Shown one piece after another: positions 41,778-50,869 of a DNA stretch of 64,000 nucleotides (within the stretch, counting starts at the first letter, position 1; every line of letters starts with the position of its first letter). The stretch comes from Firmicutes bacterium UBA4916. GTDB taxonomy: Bacteria; Bacillota; Clostridia; Tissierellales; Tepidimicrobiaceae. Location of the stretch: the NCBI GenBank assembly GCA_002398845.1, contig DHBY01000061.1, positions 23,443-87,442 of the forward strand, given 5' to 3'. The translations under genes were made by a program, and so were the position numbers. The notes beneath the pieces are model-generated. The model was not told where the DNA came from and did no database searches. It saw only the letters and a list, made by a program, of their open reading frames with translations.

Positions 41778-42845
41778 TTACACCTCTACCGTTCTAAATA
41801 TTGATCCAATGGGATTTACATATTTGCTGATTTCACCGTTAAAATCTAGATTATTGAAGGATTCTACTTTTATTGAAGGAATATTGAAGTAATTGGAAAA
41901 TAAATTAGATATCCCATTAATATTAGCATTTCCTCCAAACAATAAAATCATATTGATTTTATTGTTTATTTCTCTAGTCAAATAATACCTAAATATTATA
42001 TCTATTTTTTCATTTAAACTTTCAAAAGAATTTTTCATAATATTTATCATACGATTATGTTCAGAGTATTCTTCTTCTATTTGATTAATATTTTTTATTT
42101 CCTTTTTCATTTGCTCAAGCTCTTCTTGATTGTACTCACAAAAATTCAAAATATTTTGGTCTATGTATTTCCCACCTATTTCAACAATTCTTGCAACCTG
42201 AATAATGCCATTTTTAACTATTGTAACTTTGGTATTATCATAACCTATATCTATTCCAGCAAAAGTTATATCTTCTGTAGCATAGTTATCATTTATGATT
42301 CCATTATATTTTATAAGTTTGGCCATAGAATTAGGCTGATAATCTAAAACTAAAGGATTTAACTCTAAATCTTTTAATAGTTTATAGTGGCTTTCAACTA
42401 TATCTTTAGGAATAGCAATTAATAATATATTAAGTTTTTCTATATCTTTCCTATAGACATGTCCTATTATTTTAAATTGAACTATATAACTTTCAGGATT
42501 CATAGGAATATAATCTTCAAGTTGGAATTTTAAAATATCGTCAATTTCCTCATAATCAACCTTAGGAATTATTACATCCCTTGTTAATATAGACGAACTA
42601 TTAATCGTTAAGTAAGTATCTTTTGATTTAACTTTGTTCTCCTTAAGTTTCTCCTTCAGTACATAGTGGATTAAATCCTTGTCCACTATTTTCCCATTTC
42701 TATAGGCCCCTTTTGGCATAGGTATGGTAAAATAATTATCTATTATAATTCCTTTTTTGGTTTCCTTTCCCTCTACTACTTTTATTTCATAGGAGCCTAT
42801 GTCTAAAGATAGGATTTTCTTTTTTGGTAGAAATGATAAATTCAA
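41778..42845 (-). CDS. pilM: Type IV pilus assembly ATPase PilM
   Basis: A cytoplasmic actin-like protein (FtsA/MreB fold) that forms a ring beneath the membrane and binds PilN. The phosphate loops LSLDIGSYEIKVVE (about residues 12-25) and FAGIDIGYDNTKVTIVKNG (about 207-225), and the adenosine loop LLFGGNANINGI are visible. The 355 residues are normal. It starts at TTG 42845 after GGAGATGA. Confidence 0.94.
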   Translation of the reverse strand: MNLSFLPKKKILSLDIGSYEIKVVEGKETKKGIIIDNYFTIPMPKGAYRNGKIVDKDLIHYVLKEKLKENKVKSKDTYLTINSSSILTRDVIIPKVDYEEIDDILKFQLEDYIPMNPESYIVQFKIIGHVYRKDIEKLNILLIAIPKDIVESHYKLLKDLELNPLVLDYQPNSMAKLIKYNGIINDNYATEDITFAGIDIGYDNTKVTIVKNGIIQVARIVEIGGKYIDQNILNFCEYNQEELEQMKKEIKNINQIEEEYSEHNRMINIMKNSFESLNEKIDIIFRYYLTREINNKINMILLFGGNANINGISNLFSNYFNIPSIKVESFNNLDFNGEISKYVNPIGSIFRTVEV

Positions 42846-42903
42846 GTTTAATCATCTCCTTCATTGATGATGTGTTTCCCTCCTAATTTCCCATAAATTC
42901 GCC

Positions 42904-43662
42904 TCAATAAAATTTTGATACATACCAAACAATAATATTTTCTCCAAAAATTATCGTAATCATAAAAGCTATACATATAAAAGGTCCAAAGGGTATTGGG
43001 TCTTTTTTCCCTTTTATTTTAAATAATAATAAAAATATAGATATGATTGCACCAAGTATAAAGGATAAAAATATATTTAATAAAATCATTTTGATTCCCA
43101 ATATAAATCCTAATACTCCAATTAATTTTATATCTCCACCACCCAAACCACCCTTATAAACTATAGATATTAATAGAAAAATTCCAGCAGAAATAATTAA
43201 ACCTAATAGACTATTCACTATATTTGGCGATATATTATATAGTCTAAATCTTAATATTTTATAAATAATGGATGTGATAAATATAATGATATTTAGACAA
43301 TCTAGGATAATCTGATGATGTAAATCTATAAAACTAATTATTATTAAAACACTAAATATAATTGCGTAAAATGCAAAATTAATAGTTGCACTAAATTTAT
43401 AATATAAAATCAAATATAATATTCCATTTAGCAACTCAACCATTGGATACTGTATGGAAATAGGTTCTCTGCAGTATTTACACTTGCCTCCTTGTAATAT
43501 GTAACTTAAAATTGGTATTAAATCATGCCATTGTAAAGGGGTGCTGCAATTAGGACAATGAGATGAGAGATATACTATGGACTCTCCCCTTGGTATTCTA
43601 TATATACATACGTTTAAAAACGAGCCAATGATTATGCCAAATAGAAATATGAATATGAACAT
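42904..43662 (-). CDS. pilD: Prepilin peptidase / N-methyltransferase
   Basis: A membrane aspartyl protease that cuts prepilin leaders after Gly and N-methylates the new N-terminal Phe. The N-terminal cytoplasmic domain has the four-Cys zinc motif CPNC..CKYC (about residues 35-68). The two catalytic Asp are in FIDLHHQIILD and GGGDIKLIG. About seven transmembrane helices, 252 residues. The ATG at 43662 follows AGGAGG. The 85-nt gap after pilA holds no clear terminator. Confidence 0.95.
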   Translation of the reverse strand: MFIFIFLFGIIIGSFLNVCIYRIPRGESIVYLSSHCPNCSTPLQWHDLIPILSYILQGGKCKYCREPISIQYPMVELLNGILYLILYYKFSATINFAFYAIIFSVLIIISFIDLHHQIILDCLNIIIFITSIIYKILRFRLYNISPNIVNSLLGLIISAGIFLLISIVYKGGLGGGDIKLIGVLGFILGIKMILLNIFLSFILGAIISIFLLLFKIKGKKDPIPFGPFICIAFMITIIFGENIIVWYVSKFY

Positions 43663-43747
43663 TGGCAGCCTCCTTTTTTGGATTGAGATTTATATGATGG
43701 CAAACAATAGAAACTGTCCCTGGTATTTGTACGTTCCTACCATTTAA

Positions 43748-44203
43748 TTATTCCTCCGATATTGCAATAGGCTCTACTGTTATATTTCCTTTTGAATCAA
43801 TTGTTACGACATAATTCTCTCCTTTAAATTCATTTCCTTCTGAATCTTTCAATTCATCTATACCTTTAGGAATCTTTGGCCATTCTTGAAGATATAAAGT
43901 CCATTTGTTATTATCCTTGCTTGTATCAATAATCGTGCTGGCTCTTGTACCTCCTTTACTATTCCATTCTACCTTTCCATTTTCTGTTGGTAAATCATAT
44001 TCAACCATATACATACTTGCTGCATTTTCCAATGTTTTAACATTAGCATTATGGGCAGTTATTGTGGCAGTTTTTTTTGATATCGTTAATTTTGGTACAG
44101 CTATAACTGTCAATACCCCCAATATCGCAATAACAACTACCAACTCAATCAAAGTAAATCCCTTATTATCCTTTCTTGCCTTCTTTAAAATCCATTGAAA
44201 CAT
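43748..44203 (-). CDS. pilA: Major type IV pilin
   Basis: A prepilin with an 15-residue basic leader MFQWILKKARKDNKG, cleaved before FTLIELVVVIAILGVL (Glu at +5). The hydrophobic alpha1 helix (about residues 16-38) continues into AHNANVKTLENAASMYM, and a beta-rich head of about 90 residues follows, with no disulfide cysteines. It is the likely major subunit because it is the longest standard type IV pilin in the locus and lies directly after pilC. 151 residues. Confidence 0.9.
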   Translation of the reverse strand: MFQWILKKARKDNKGFTLIELVVVIAILGVLTVIAVPKLTISKKTATITAHNANVKTLENAASMYMVEYDLPTENGKVEWNSKGGTRASTIIDTSKDNNKWTLYLQEWPKIPKGIDELKDSEGNEFKGENYVVTIDSKGNITVEPIAISEE

Positions 44204-44227
44204 CTTTTTCCCCCCTTGTTTTTCTTC

Positions 44228-45436
44228 TTATATTTCTATAGTGTTTACCATATCAAACATTGGCATTGCCATGGCTATAACTATAAATCCTATAATTATT
44301 GCCATAAGCACAATCAATATTGGCTCTAGCATGGTAACCATTTTCTCCATAGACACTTCTACTTCCTCATCATAGAAATCTGCGGTTTTATACAATATAT
44401 CATCTAAAGCCCCTGATTCTTCTCCAACTTTTATCATAGAATCTACCATAGGTGGAAACATCTCCATATCCTTTATAGCCTTAGACATTGGTACACCTTT
44501 TCTTATGTCTTCGTTTGCAATTTCAAGCATATCACATACTATCTTATTTCCTACTACTTTACTTACTGCATCTAAGGCTTGTAATATAGGTATACCACTA
44601 GATAACAATATAGATAAAGTTCTTATAAATCTAGAGGTAATAATCTTGATATTCATCTTTTTTATACCAGGAATTTTTATCTTTAAATTGTCGAAAAATC
44701 TTCTTCCTTCTTCGGTTTTTTCTAAGGATATAATGCTTAGTATAATAATCAAAGTTATTCCAATAAATATGTACCAATAGCCTGTAAGCCAATTGCTTAT
44801 AGATAAAAGTGTCCTTGTGGGCCATGGTAATAAAGTGCCATTACTTTCAAACATACCAATGAAGGTAGGCATTACTACCGTTAATAAAAATATTACAACT
44901 GCAATTGCGACTATACTAAGTATAATAGGATAAACAAAAGCATTCTTTACTTTGTTCTCTAAACTATTTTCCTTTTCAAAATGGACTGCCATTCTTTCCA
45001 TAATAACATCTAAATTGCCACTGACTTCCCCTGCTTCCACCATGTTATTAAGTAAGGGTGGGAATATCTTGTTTTGTTTTTTCATCCCTTCTGATAAGGT
45101 CATACCCTTTTGTACATCTTCATATACATTAAATATGGCTTTTTTAAGAGTTCTATTTTCCGTTTGCTTTTCTAATATGTCTAAACATTTCACTATACTG
45201 ATACCTGCATTTAACATAGTATAAAATTGTCTACAAAATATGGCCATATCCTTTTTAGTAACTTTTTTGGCAAATAAATCTTTTTTACTATTGGTAGCTT
45301 TATCTTCTTCGATAGACATAGGAAAATAGTTGTTATTTTTTAGCATAGCTAATATATCTGACTCCGATTGAGCTTCAAAGTATCCCTCTAAAACTTGTCC
45401 ATCTTCAGAAACAGCCTTATACTTGTACACTAGCAT
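44228..45436 (-). CDS. pilC: Type IV pilus inner-membrane platform protein PilC
   Basis: The GspF-family platform on which the PilB and PilT motors act. Two repeated cytoplasmic GspF domains are visible (each with FCRQFYTMLNAGISIVKCLD or FIRTLSILLSSGIPILQALD, and MVEAGEVSG or IKVGEESGAL) and three transmembrane helices. About 402 residues. The ATG at 45436 is 8 nt after AGGTGG; an in-frame GTG upstream overlaps that RBS. Confidence 0.95.
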   Translation of the reverse strand: MLVYKYKAVSEDGQVLEGYFEAQSESDILAMLKNNNYFPMSIEEDKATNSKKDLFAKKVTKKDMAIFCRQFYTMLNAGISIVKCLDILEKQTENRTLKKAIFNVYEDVQKGMTLSEGMKKQNKIFPPLLNNMVEAGEVSGNLDVIMERMAVHFEKENSLENKVKNAFVYPIILSIVAIAVVIFLLTVVMPTFIGMFESNGTLLPWPTRTLLSISNWLTGYWYIFIGITLIIILSIISLEKTEEGRRFFDNLKIKIPGIKKMNIKIITSRFIRTLSILLSSGIPILQALDAVSKVVGNKIVCDMLEIANEDIRKGVPMSKAIKDMEMFPPMVDSMIKVGEESGALDDILYKTADFYDEEVEVSMEKMVTMLEPILIVLMAIIIGFIVIAMAMPMFDMVNTIEI

Positions 45437-45448
45437 ATCTTTCACCAC

Positions 45449-46501
45449 CTATAAAATATGTCTTCTTACAATATCCTGATTAACAGCTTGATTTAATAAG
45501 GTATCTTTTGAAATTATTCCCTTATTGAATAATTCCAATAAAGAATTATCCATAGTTTTCATTCCTAGTTTCCCTCCTGTTTGTATAGCCGTATCTATTT
45601 GATGGGTTTTCTTCTCTCTTATTAAGTTTCTTATAGCAGGGCTAGCAATCATGATTTCGAAGGCTGCCGCCCTTCCATCTCCATTGACTTTAGGTAATAA
45701 TTGCTGAGAAATTATAGCTTGTATTACGGAAGCAAACTGTATTCTAATTTGCTGTTGCTGATGTGGTGGAAAAACATCTATTATTCTATCTATAGTCTTT
45801 GCTGCACCGATTGTATGTAAAGTAGAAAGGACCAAGTGACCAGTTTCTGCTGCTGTTAATGCTATGCTTATGGTTTCCAAATCTCTCATCTCTCCAACAA
45901 GTATAACATCGGGATCTTGTCTTAATGCTGCTTTAAGAGCATTGGCAAAGCTACAAGTATCTAGACCAATTTCCCTTTGATTTATTATGCTTTTATTATG
46001 TTTATGAAAATACTCTATTGGATCCTCCAAGGTTAAAATATGATATCTACTTTCTAAATTGATTAAATTGACTATAGAGGCTAGAGTAGTAGACTTACCA
46101 CTTCCCGTAGGGCCGGTAACCAAAATTAGGCCCCTTGGCAGCCTAGATAGATCTTTTACGACCAAAGGAAGACCTAACTCTTCAATGGTTGGTATTTCAA
46201 GTGGGATAATCCTTATCGCCATTGCATAACTACCTTTTTGCTTATATGCGTTCACTCGAAAGCGCCCAATACCTGGACTTGAAAAAGAAGTATCTAATTC
46301 CCCCCTTGTTTCAAGTTCTTCTTGTTGCTTTTTATCTAGAACTTGTTTGACTAACTCTTTTGTATCATCTGGTTTTAAATTTTTTGTACCGTAATCTATT
46401 AATGAACCATTGATTCTTAATATTGGTGGTACTCCCACTGTAATATGTATATCAGAAGCTTTATTTTTCACAGCACATTTAGCTAAATCTATTAAATCCA
46501 T
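45449..46501 (-). CDS. pilT: Type IV pilus retraction ATPase PilT
   Basis: A hexameric motor that depolymerises pili and drives twitching. The N-terminal PAS-like domain (ASDIHITVGVPPILRINGSL) is followed by Walker A GPTGSGKSTT, the Asp box ILTLEDPIEY, Walker B PDVILVGEMRD, the His box TAAETGHLVLSTLHT and the PilT-specific AIRNLIREKKTHQI. 350 residues. Its presence implies retractile pili. Confidence 0.96.
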   Translation of the reverse strand: MDLIDLAKCAVKNKASDIHITVGVPPILRINGSLIDYGTKNLKPDDTKELVKQVLDKKQQEELETRGELDTSFSSPGIGRFRVNAYKQKGSYAMAIRIIPLEIPTIEELGLPLVVKDLSRLPRGLILVTGPTGSGKSTTLASIVNLINLESRYHILTLEDPIEYFHKHNKSIINQREIGLDTCSFANALKAALRQDPDVILVGEMRDLETISIALTAAETGHLVLSTLHTIGAAKTIDRIIDVFPPHQQQQIRIQFASVIQAIISQQLLPKVNGDGRAAAFEIMIASPAIRNLIREKKTHQIDTAIQTGGKLGMKTMDNSLLELFNKGIISKDTLLNQAVNQDIVRRHIL

Positions 46502-46511
46502 ATGAATCCTC

Positions 46512-48194
46512 CTAACCCAATGTATAACCAGCCTTTAACACTTCTTCTATTGTAGTTAAGCCATTTAAAGCTAGGTTGACTGAACTTTCTAATAAAGGTA
46601 TCATTCCATTATTCACAGCACAAATCCGCAATTCATCAATACTTGCTCCATTGTTTATCAATTTTCTCATATTTTCATTAACTACCATCACTTCATGAAC
46701 TGCCCTTCTACCTTTATATCCATTATTACATTTATTGCAGCCTTTAGACTTATAAAAAGTAATATCATCTTCAATATTTAATCCTAAAAAACTCTTATCC
46801 GAATAACTAGCCTTATAAGCAGTTTTACAATTTGGACATAATTCCTTTACTAGCCTTTGAGATACTATACCTATAACAGCAGACGATACTAGATAGGGTT
46901 CTACACCCATATCTACAAGTCTTACCACAGAAGATGCACTATCATTAGTATGAAGAGTAGATAGAACTAAATGACCAGTAATAGCTGCTCTAATAGCTAT
47001 TTCAGCCGTTTCCGCGTCCCTTATTTCACCTATCATTATGATATCTGGGTCTTGCCTTAATATAGACCTTAATCCACTAGCAAAGGTCAATCCTGCCTTA
47101 GGATTAATTTGAACTTGGTTTATACCTTCTAGTTTATATTCAACAGGGTCCTCAATAGTAATAATGTTTTTTTCAACTTTATTAAGTTCTTTCAAAACCG
47201 CATACAATGTAGTAGTTTTACCACTTCCAGTTGGCCCGGTTACTAGTATCATTCCATAAGGTTGTCTTAAAATCTTATCAAAGGATTTTAAATTTTCCTT
47301 GGTAAAACCCAATTCATTTTTTGCAAACATAAAATTATTTCTATCTAATAATCTCAAAACAATTTTTTCGCCATAGACAGTTGGAATTGTTGAAATACGC
47401 ATATCTATTTCCTTATTATTGATTTTAGATTCAACTCTCCCATCCTGGGGAATCCTTTTTTCAGCAATATCCATTCTTCCCATAATTTTTATCCTAGTGG
47501 TTATTGCTGAAAGGCTATTTTTAGATAACCTCATCATCTCATGTAAATCACCATCTATTCTAACCCTAACACATATATCTTCAGGACAGGGTTCAATATG
47601 TATATCACTAGCCCTCAAATTTATGGCCTGCTGTATGATATAATTAACTAGTTTTACAATAGGAGCTGTAGCTATCTCTAATAATTCATCATTTTCAAAC
47701 TCCTTCAAATCACCAACATCATAGGACTCAGTAAATTCTCTTAACACATTTCTAGTAGTTTCTTGCCTATAGTATTTATCAATATTTTTCAATATACTTT
47801 CCCTATTTGAAGTTACTGGCTGAATATCATACCCTGTAAACATTTTAATATCATCAATTGCAAAAATATTTAATGGATCGGCCATAGCCACTATAAGATA
47901 ATCATCTTTCTTATCTATGGCTATTAGATCATAACGCCTAGCAGTGCTTTCAGGAATCAAAGCAGCAATATCTCCCTTAATCGCAAACTCATCTAAATTC
48001 ACATGTGGAATACCTAATTGAAATTCCAAAACTTCAATAATGTCATTACTTGTAAGATATCCTTCATCTACAAGAACCTCGTCAATCCTTTTATTAGCTG
48101 TTTCTTGTTCTTTTAATACCTTATCTAACTGCTCCTTAGTAAGTTTTCCTGAATAAAGTAACAGCTCACCTAATTTCAAACTCGATGTTTTCAT
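46512..48194 (-). CDS. pilB: Type IV pilus extension ATPase PilB
   Basis: The motor that polymerises pilin. The N-terminal MshEN/GspE-N domain (about residues 1-150, LGELLLYSGKLTKEQLDKVL) is followed by the ATPase core with Walker A GPTGSGKTTTL, Walker B PDIIMIGEIRD and the four-Cys zinc motif CPNC ... CNKCNNG. The ATG at 48194 is 6 nt after AGGTG; the GTG 9 nt upstream is within that RBS. About 560 residues. The first gene of the pilus operon. The MshEN domain may bind cyclic-di-GMP in some homologues; not tested here. Confidence 0.95.
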   Translation of the reverse strand: MKTSSLKLGELLLYSGKLTKEQLDKVLKEQETANKRIDEVLVDEGYLTSNDIIEVLEFQLGIPHVNLDEFAIKGDIAALIPESTARRYDLIAIDKKDDYLIVAMADPLNIFAIDDIKMFTGYDIQPVTSNRESILKNIDKYYRQETTRNVLREFTESYDVGDLKEFENDELLEIATAPIVKLVNYIIQQAINLRASDIHIEPCPEDICVRVRIDGDLHEMMRLSKNSLSAITTRIKIMGRMDIAEKRIPQDGRVESKINNKEIDMRISTIPTVYGEKIVLRLLDRNNFMFAKNELGFTKENLKSFDKILRQPYGMILVTGPTGSGKTTTLYAVLKELNKVEKNIITIEDPVEYKLEGINQVQINPKAGLTFASGLRSILRQDPDIIMIGEIRDAETAEIAIRAAITGHLVLSTLHTNDSASSVVRLVDMGVEPYLVSSAVIGIVSQRLVKELCPNCKTAYKASYSDKSFLGLNIEDDITFYKSKGCNKCNNGYKGRRAVHEVMVVNENMRKLINNGASIDELRICAVNNGMIPLLESSVNLALNGLTTIEEVLKAGYTLG

Positions 48195-48265
48195 ACTTTT
48201 CACCTATTAATATATATTTATATATTTTGTATACAACTTTGCTTTTCATATATTGCATTATAATA

Positions 48266-49132
48266 CTATTCTACATGACTTTTCAGAATTCCTTCTATTT
48301 TATAAAAATTTTCATTTATATTATTATGTTCGTCATTTAACCATATATTTTGACTACATAAAGCCTGATTTATCAACATAGATAGCCCTCCTACAGCAAA
48401 ATATCCCCTATCCTCAGCCAATTGTAAAAACTTTGTTTTTCTAGGCTTATAAATTACATCATATACTATTAATTCTTTAGAAAAACCATCAAATTTTATT
48501 GGAGTTTCATCTATATTTGGAAACATACCAACTGATGTACAGTTAATAACTATATCAATTTCATCCTTACAGATATTATTTAGTTCTAATCCGCCATAAT
48601 CTACAATGATTTCAGGAAATTGTTTTTTGATTTTTTCTGCTAATATTTTTGCTTTTGATAGGCTTCTATTATTTATAAAAATTTTTTTTGCACCTGCTAT
48701 AGCTAAAGATGTTGAAATAGCATTTGCTGCACCACCAGAACCTAAAATCAATGCTGTCTTGTTTTCAATGTTAATCTTTAACATTTCTAAAGATTTCAAA
48801 AATCCTATTCCATCAGTATTATATCCAATTAATTTTCCATTTTCATTTTTTACAGTATTTACAGCTCCAATCATCTTTGCTGCACTATCAATTTCATCTA
48901 AATATTCCATAATTTTAATCTTATGTGGTAAAGTAACATTAAATCCTTTTATATTTAAAATTTTTAAGGTATTAACAACCATTTCCAAGTCTTCTTCTTC
49001 CACATCAAAAGTTAAGTATATGTTGTTTTTTCCAATTAAATTAAAATAGTTATTATGAATTATTGGTGATAATGATTTCGAAATTGGATGTCCAATTAAA
49101 CAATAAATAGCTGTATCCCAACTTATCATCAT
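48266..49132 (-). CDS. aroE: Shikimate dehydrogenase
   Basis: NADP-dependent reduction of 3-dehydroshikimate to shikimate. The substrate-binding half has PISKSLSP and NVTLPHKIKIMEYLD with the catalytic Lys and the NTVKNENGKLIGYNTDG Asp. The Rossmann half has LILGSGGAANAI and the NADP-phosphate-binding NNRS. 288 residues. The ATG at 49132 (or 49129) follows GGGAG. It lies 71 nt upstream of pilB, while aroK and aroQ lie at the far end of the pilus run. Confidence 0.95.
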   Translation of the reverse strand: MMISWDTAIYCLIGHPISKSLSPIIHNNYFNLIGKNNIYLTFDVEEEDLEMVVNTLKILNIKGFNVTLPHKIKIMEYLDEIDSAAKMIGAVNTVKNENGKLIGYNTDGIGFLKSLEMLKINIENKTALILGSGGAANAISTSLAIAGAKKIFINNRSLSKAKILAEKIKKQFPEIIVDYGGLELNNICKDEIDIVINCTSVGMFPNIDETPIKFDGFSKELIVYDVIYKPRKTKFLQLAEDRGYFAVGGLSMLINQALCSQNIWLNDEHNNINENFYKIEGILKSHVE

Positions 49133-49190
49133 GTTTTCTCCCTTCTATTTAATTCTTCTATTATTATAACAGATTTTTGTTTAATTATTT

Positions 49191-49223
49191 GTTATCATTT
49201 ATGATGATATTCATTATGATAAC
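49191..49223. repeat. Inverted repeat in the aroE / sporulation-lipoprotein divergent region
   Basis: Eight-bp arms GTTATCAT and ATGATAAC separated by 17 nt, between the divergent starts of aroE and the YhcN-type gene. It could be an operator; no specific regulator can be named. The rest of the 178-nt gap is AT-rich with no clear consensus promoter. Confidence 0.4.
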
Positions 49224-49310
49224 CTTGTTCCTTCTTTATACATATAACTTAAAATTTAGCCTAAATAAAAAAACAATAATAAGTAAAAATATATATAGGA
49301 GGTGAGCATT

Positions 49311-49970
49311 TTGAAAAAAAATAAAATATTATTTTTAGTTTTTGTAGTTGCTTTATTAGTCTCAACAATAGGATGTACTACGAAAAAGCCAATGAGAACT
49401 CAAACTAGGATAGGAGTTGAATCACCTGGCAACGATGCTGCTAGACGAAAAAACACTAATATGATGGGTGTAGACAGAAGAAACATGGATAATATATCAG
49501 GTATGGGTCCAACTACAACTGACAATGTAGTTAGGAGAAATACAGCTGTAAGACCTAATACTACTGTACCAAATACTACAACTATACCACCCACTACAAC
49601 CGATATGACTAGAAGGAGTACGGTTGTAGCCCCAAATACTACGGTAACTAGAGCAAGCACTATAGCACAAAGAGTAGCTGATTTAAGTGAAGTTAATAAA
49701 TGTTCAGTTGTAATAAACGATAATACAGCTCTTGTAGGAGTTGATTTAAAAAGTCATGTTAAGGGTAAAATGACCACTGATTTAAAACGCAAAATTGAAA
49801 CAACAGTTAAGAATACAGATAGTAGCATAAAGCAAGTAAGTGTAACTGCTGATCCTAATCTATATACAAGAATTAGCAATATGGTTACCGATATCGAAAG
49901 AGGAAAACCGATATCTGGATTTGCAGGCGAAATAAAGGAAATTCTTAGAAGAATTACACCTGTAAAATAA
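49311..49970 (+). CDS. YhcN/YlaJ family sporulation lipoprotein
   Basis: A lipoprotein with a hydrophobic signal and lipobox STIGC (Cys about residue 22), a long Thr/Asn/Arg/Pro-rich low-complexity stretch (about 26-115), and a C-terminal YhcN/YlaJ domain (about 120-210, TIAQRVADLSEVNKCSVVIN and LVGVDLK). Members are found in the forespore or spore coat; YhcN affects germination or outgrowth only mildly. The TTG at 49311 is 8 nt after GGAGG; an upstream GTG is inside the RBS. One of only two plus-strand genes here. Confidence 0.88.
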   Translation: MKKNKILFLVFVVALLVSTIGCTTKKPMRTQTRIGVESPGNDAARRKNTNMMGVDRRNMDNISGMGPTTTDNVVRRNTAVRPNTTVPNTTTIPPTTTDMTRRSTVVAPNTTVTRASTIAQRVADLSEVNKCSVVINDNTALVGVDLKSHVKGKMTTDLKRKIETTVKNTDSSIKQVSVTADPNLYTRISNMVTDIERGKPISGFAGEIKEILRRITPVK

Positions 49971-49999
49971 ATCCGGGGTTTTCCCGGATTTATTTATTT
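49965..49999 (+). terminator. Terminator of the YhcN-type gene
   Basis: A 13-bp stem (AAAATAAATCCGG plus G) around GTTTT, closing with CCCGGATTTATTT and followed by TATTTTATATTTT. It overlaps the stop codon. Confidence 0.88.
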
Positions 50000-50025
50000 T
50001 ATATTTTATAGGAAAGGAGATAATT

Positions 50026-50754
50026 ATGAAAAATAAAGTCCCTAAAAATTTAATTTTAATTATTTCTATCTTATTAGGTTTCTCTTTTATTATCTATGAA
50101 TATTCTAAAGCAGATACTACTAGCAATAATTATGGAATGATAATTAAAAATGGAAGTAAAGAAAAAAAAGTCATAGCTTTGACTTTCGATGATGGCCCTC
50201 ATCCAAAATATACTAGTGAAATACTAGATATTTTGGATGAATATGATGTCAAAGCCACATTTTTTGTCCTTGGCAAATTTGCTGAAGCCTATCCTGATAT
50301 CATAAGAAGGCAATGGGAAGAAGGGCATGAAATAGGCAATCATACTTATTCCCATATAAATATAAAAAAAGCCTCTAAAGATAATTTGCAAAAGGAATAC
50401 AAAAAGACACAGGAAATCGTATATTCTGTAACCAATAGCAAACCAAAGCTATTTAGACCTCCCTATGGTTCATTTGATGAAAAGACAATTGATATAGTAG
50501 AAAAAAACAACTCAGTAATTGTGCTTTGGTCCTATAAACAAGATTCAAAGGATTGGAGTAATCCAGAAGTAAATAAAATTGTTAATACTACCTTGTCGAA
50601 TATTGAAAATGGTGATATTATATTGTTTCATGATTATATTTACTATAATGAAAGTCATACTGTAGAGGCCTTAAAAAAGATAATACCAGAATTAAAAAAT
50701 AGGGGTTATGAATTCGTTACTATATCTGAATTAATTAATCTATCTACTAATTAG
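50026..50754 (+). CDS. Polysaccharide deacetylase family protein (PdaB/sporulation type)
   Basis: A carbohydrate esterase family 4 enzyme that removes N-acetyl groups from peptidoglycan or a similar glycan. The N-terminal signal anchor (about residues 8-26) is followed by the NodB domain: TFDDGP (about 53-58), the metal motif HTYSH (about 102-106), RPPYGS (about 146-151) and a terminal ILFHDY. 242 residues. Its place between two sporulation genes suggests a spore-cortex role, as for PdaA/PdaB, but a vegetative role is possible. Confidence 0.88.
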   Translation: MKNKVPKNLILIISILLGFSFIIYEYSKADTTSNNYGMIIKNGSKEKKVIALTFDDGPHPKYTSEILDILDEYDVKATFFVLGKFAEAYPDIIRRQWEEGHEIGNHTYSHINIKKASKDNLQKEYKKTQEIVYSVTNSKPKLFRPPYGSFDEKTIDIVEKNNSVIVLWSYKQDSKDWSNPEVNKIVNTTLSNIENGDIILFHDYIYYNESHTVEALKKIIPELKNRGYEFVTISELINLSTN

Positions 50755-50845
50755 AGAATAATTCCTTTGATTCCACCATTAGCCCATATTTATCTAAGAA
50801 TGTACTTGGACATGCTTTTTTAGTATTTGTGTTATAAGAATATTA

Positions 50846-50869
50846 AAATCCGGAAATATTCCCGGATTT
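50846..50869. terminator. Bidirectional terminator between convergent pda and sigK
   Basis: An 8-bp stem AAATCCGG / CCGGATTT with an 8-nt loop, at the sigK stop codon and downstream of the deacetylase gene. Its core matches the terminator at 49965, though U-tracts are short. Confidence 0.6.
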
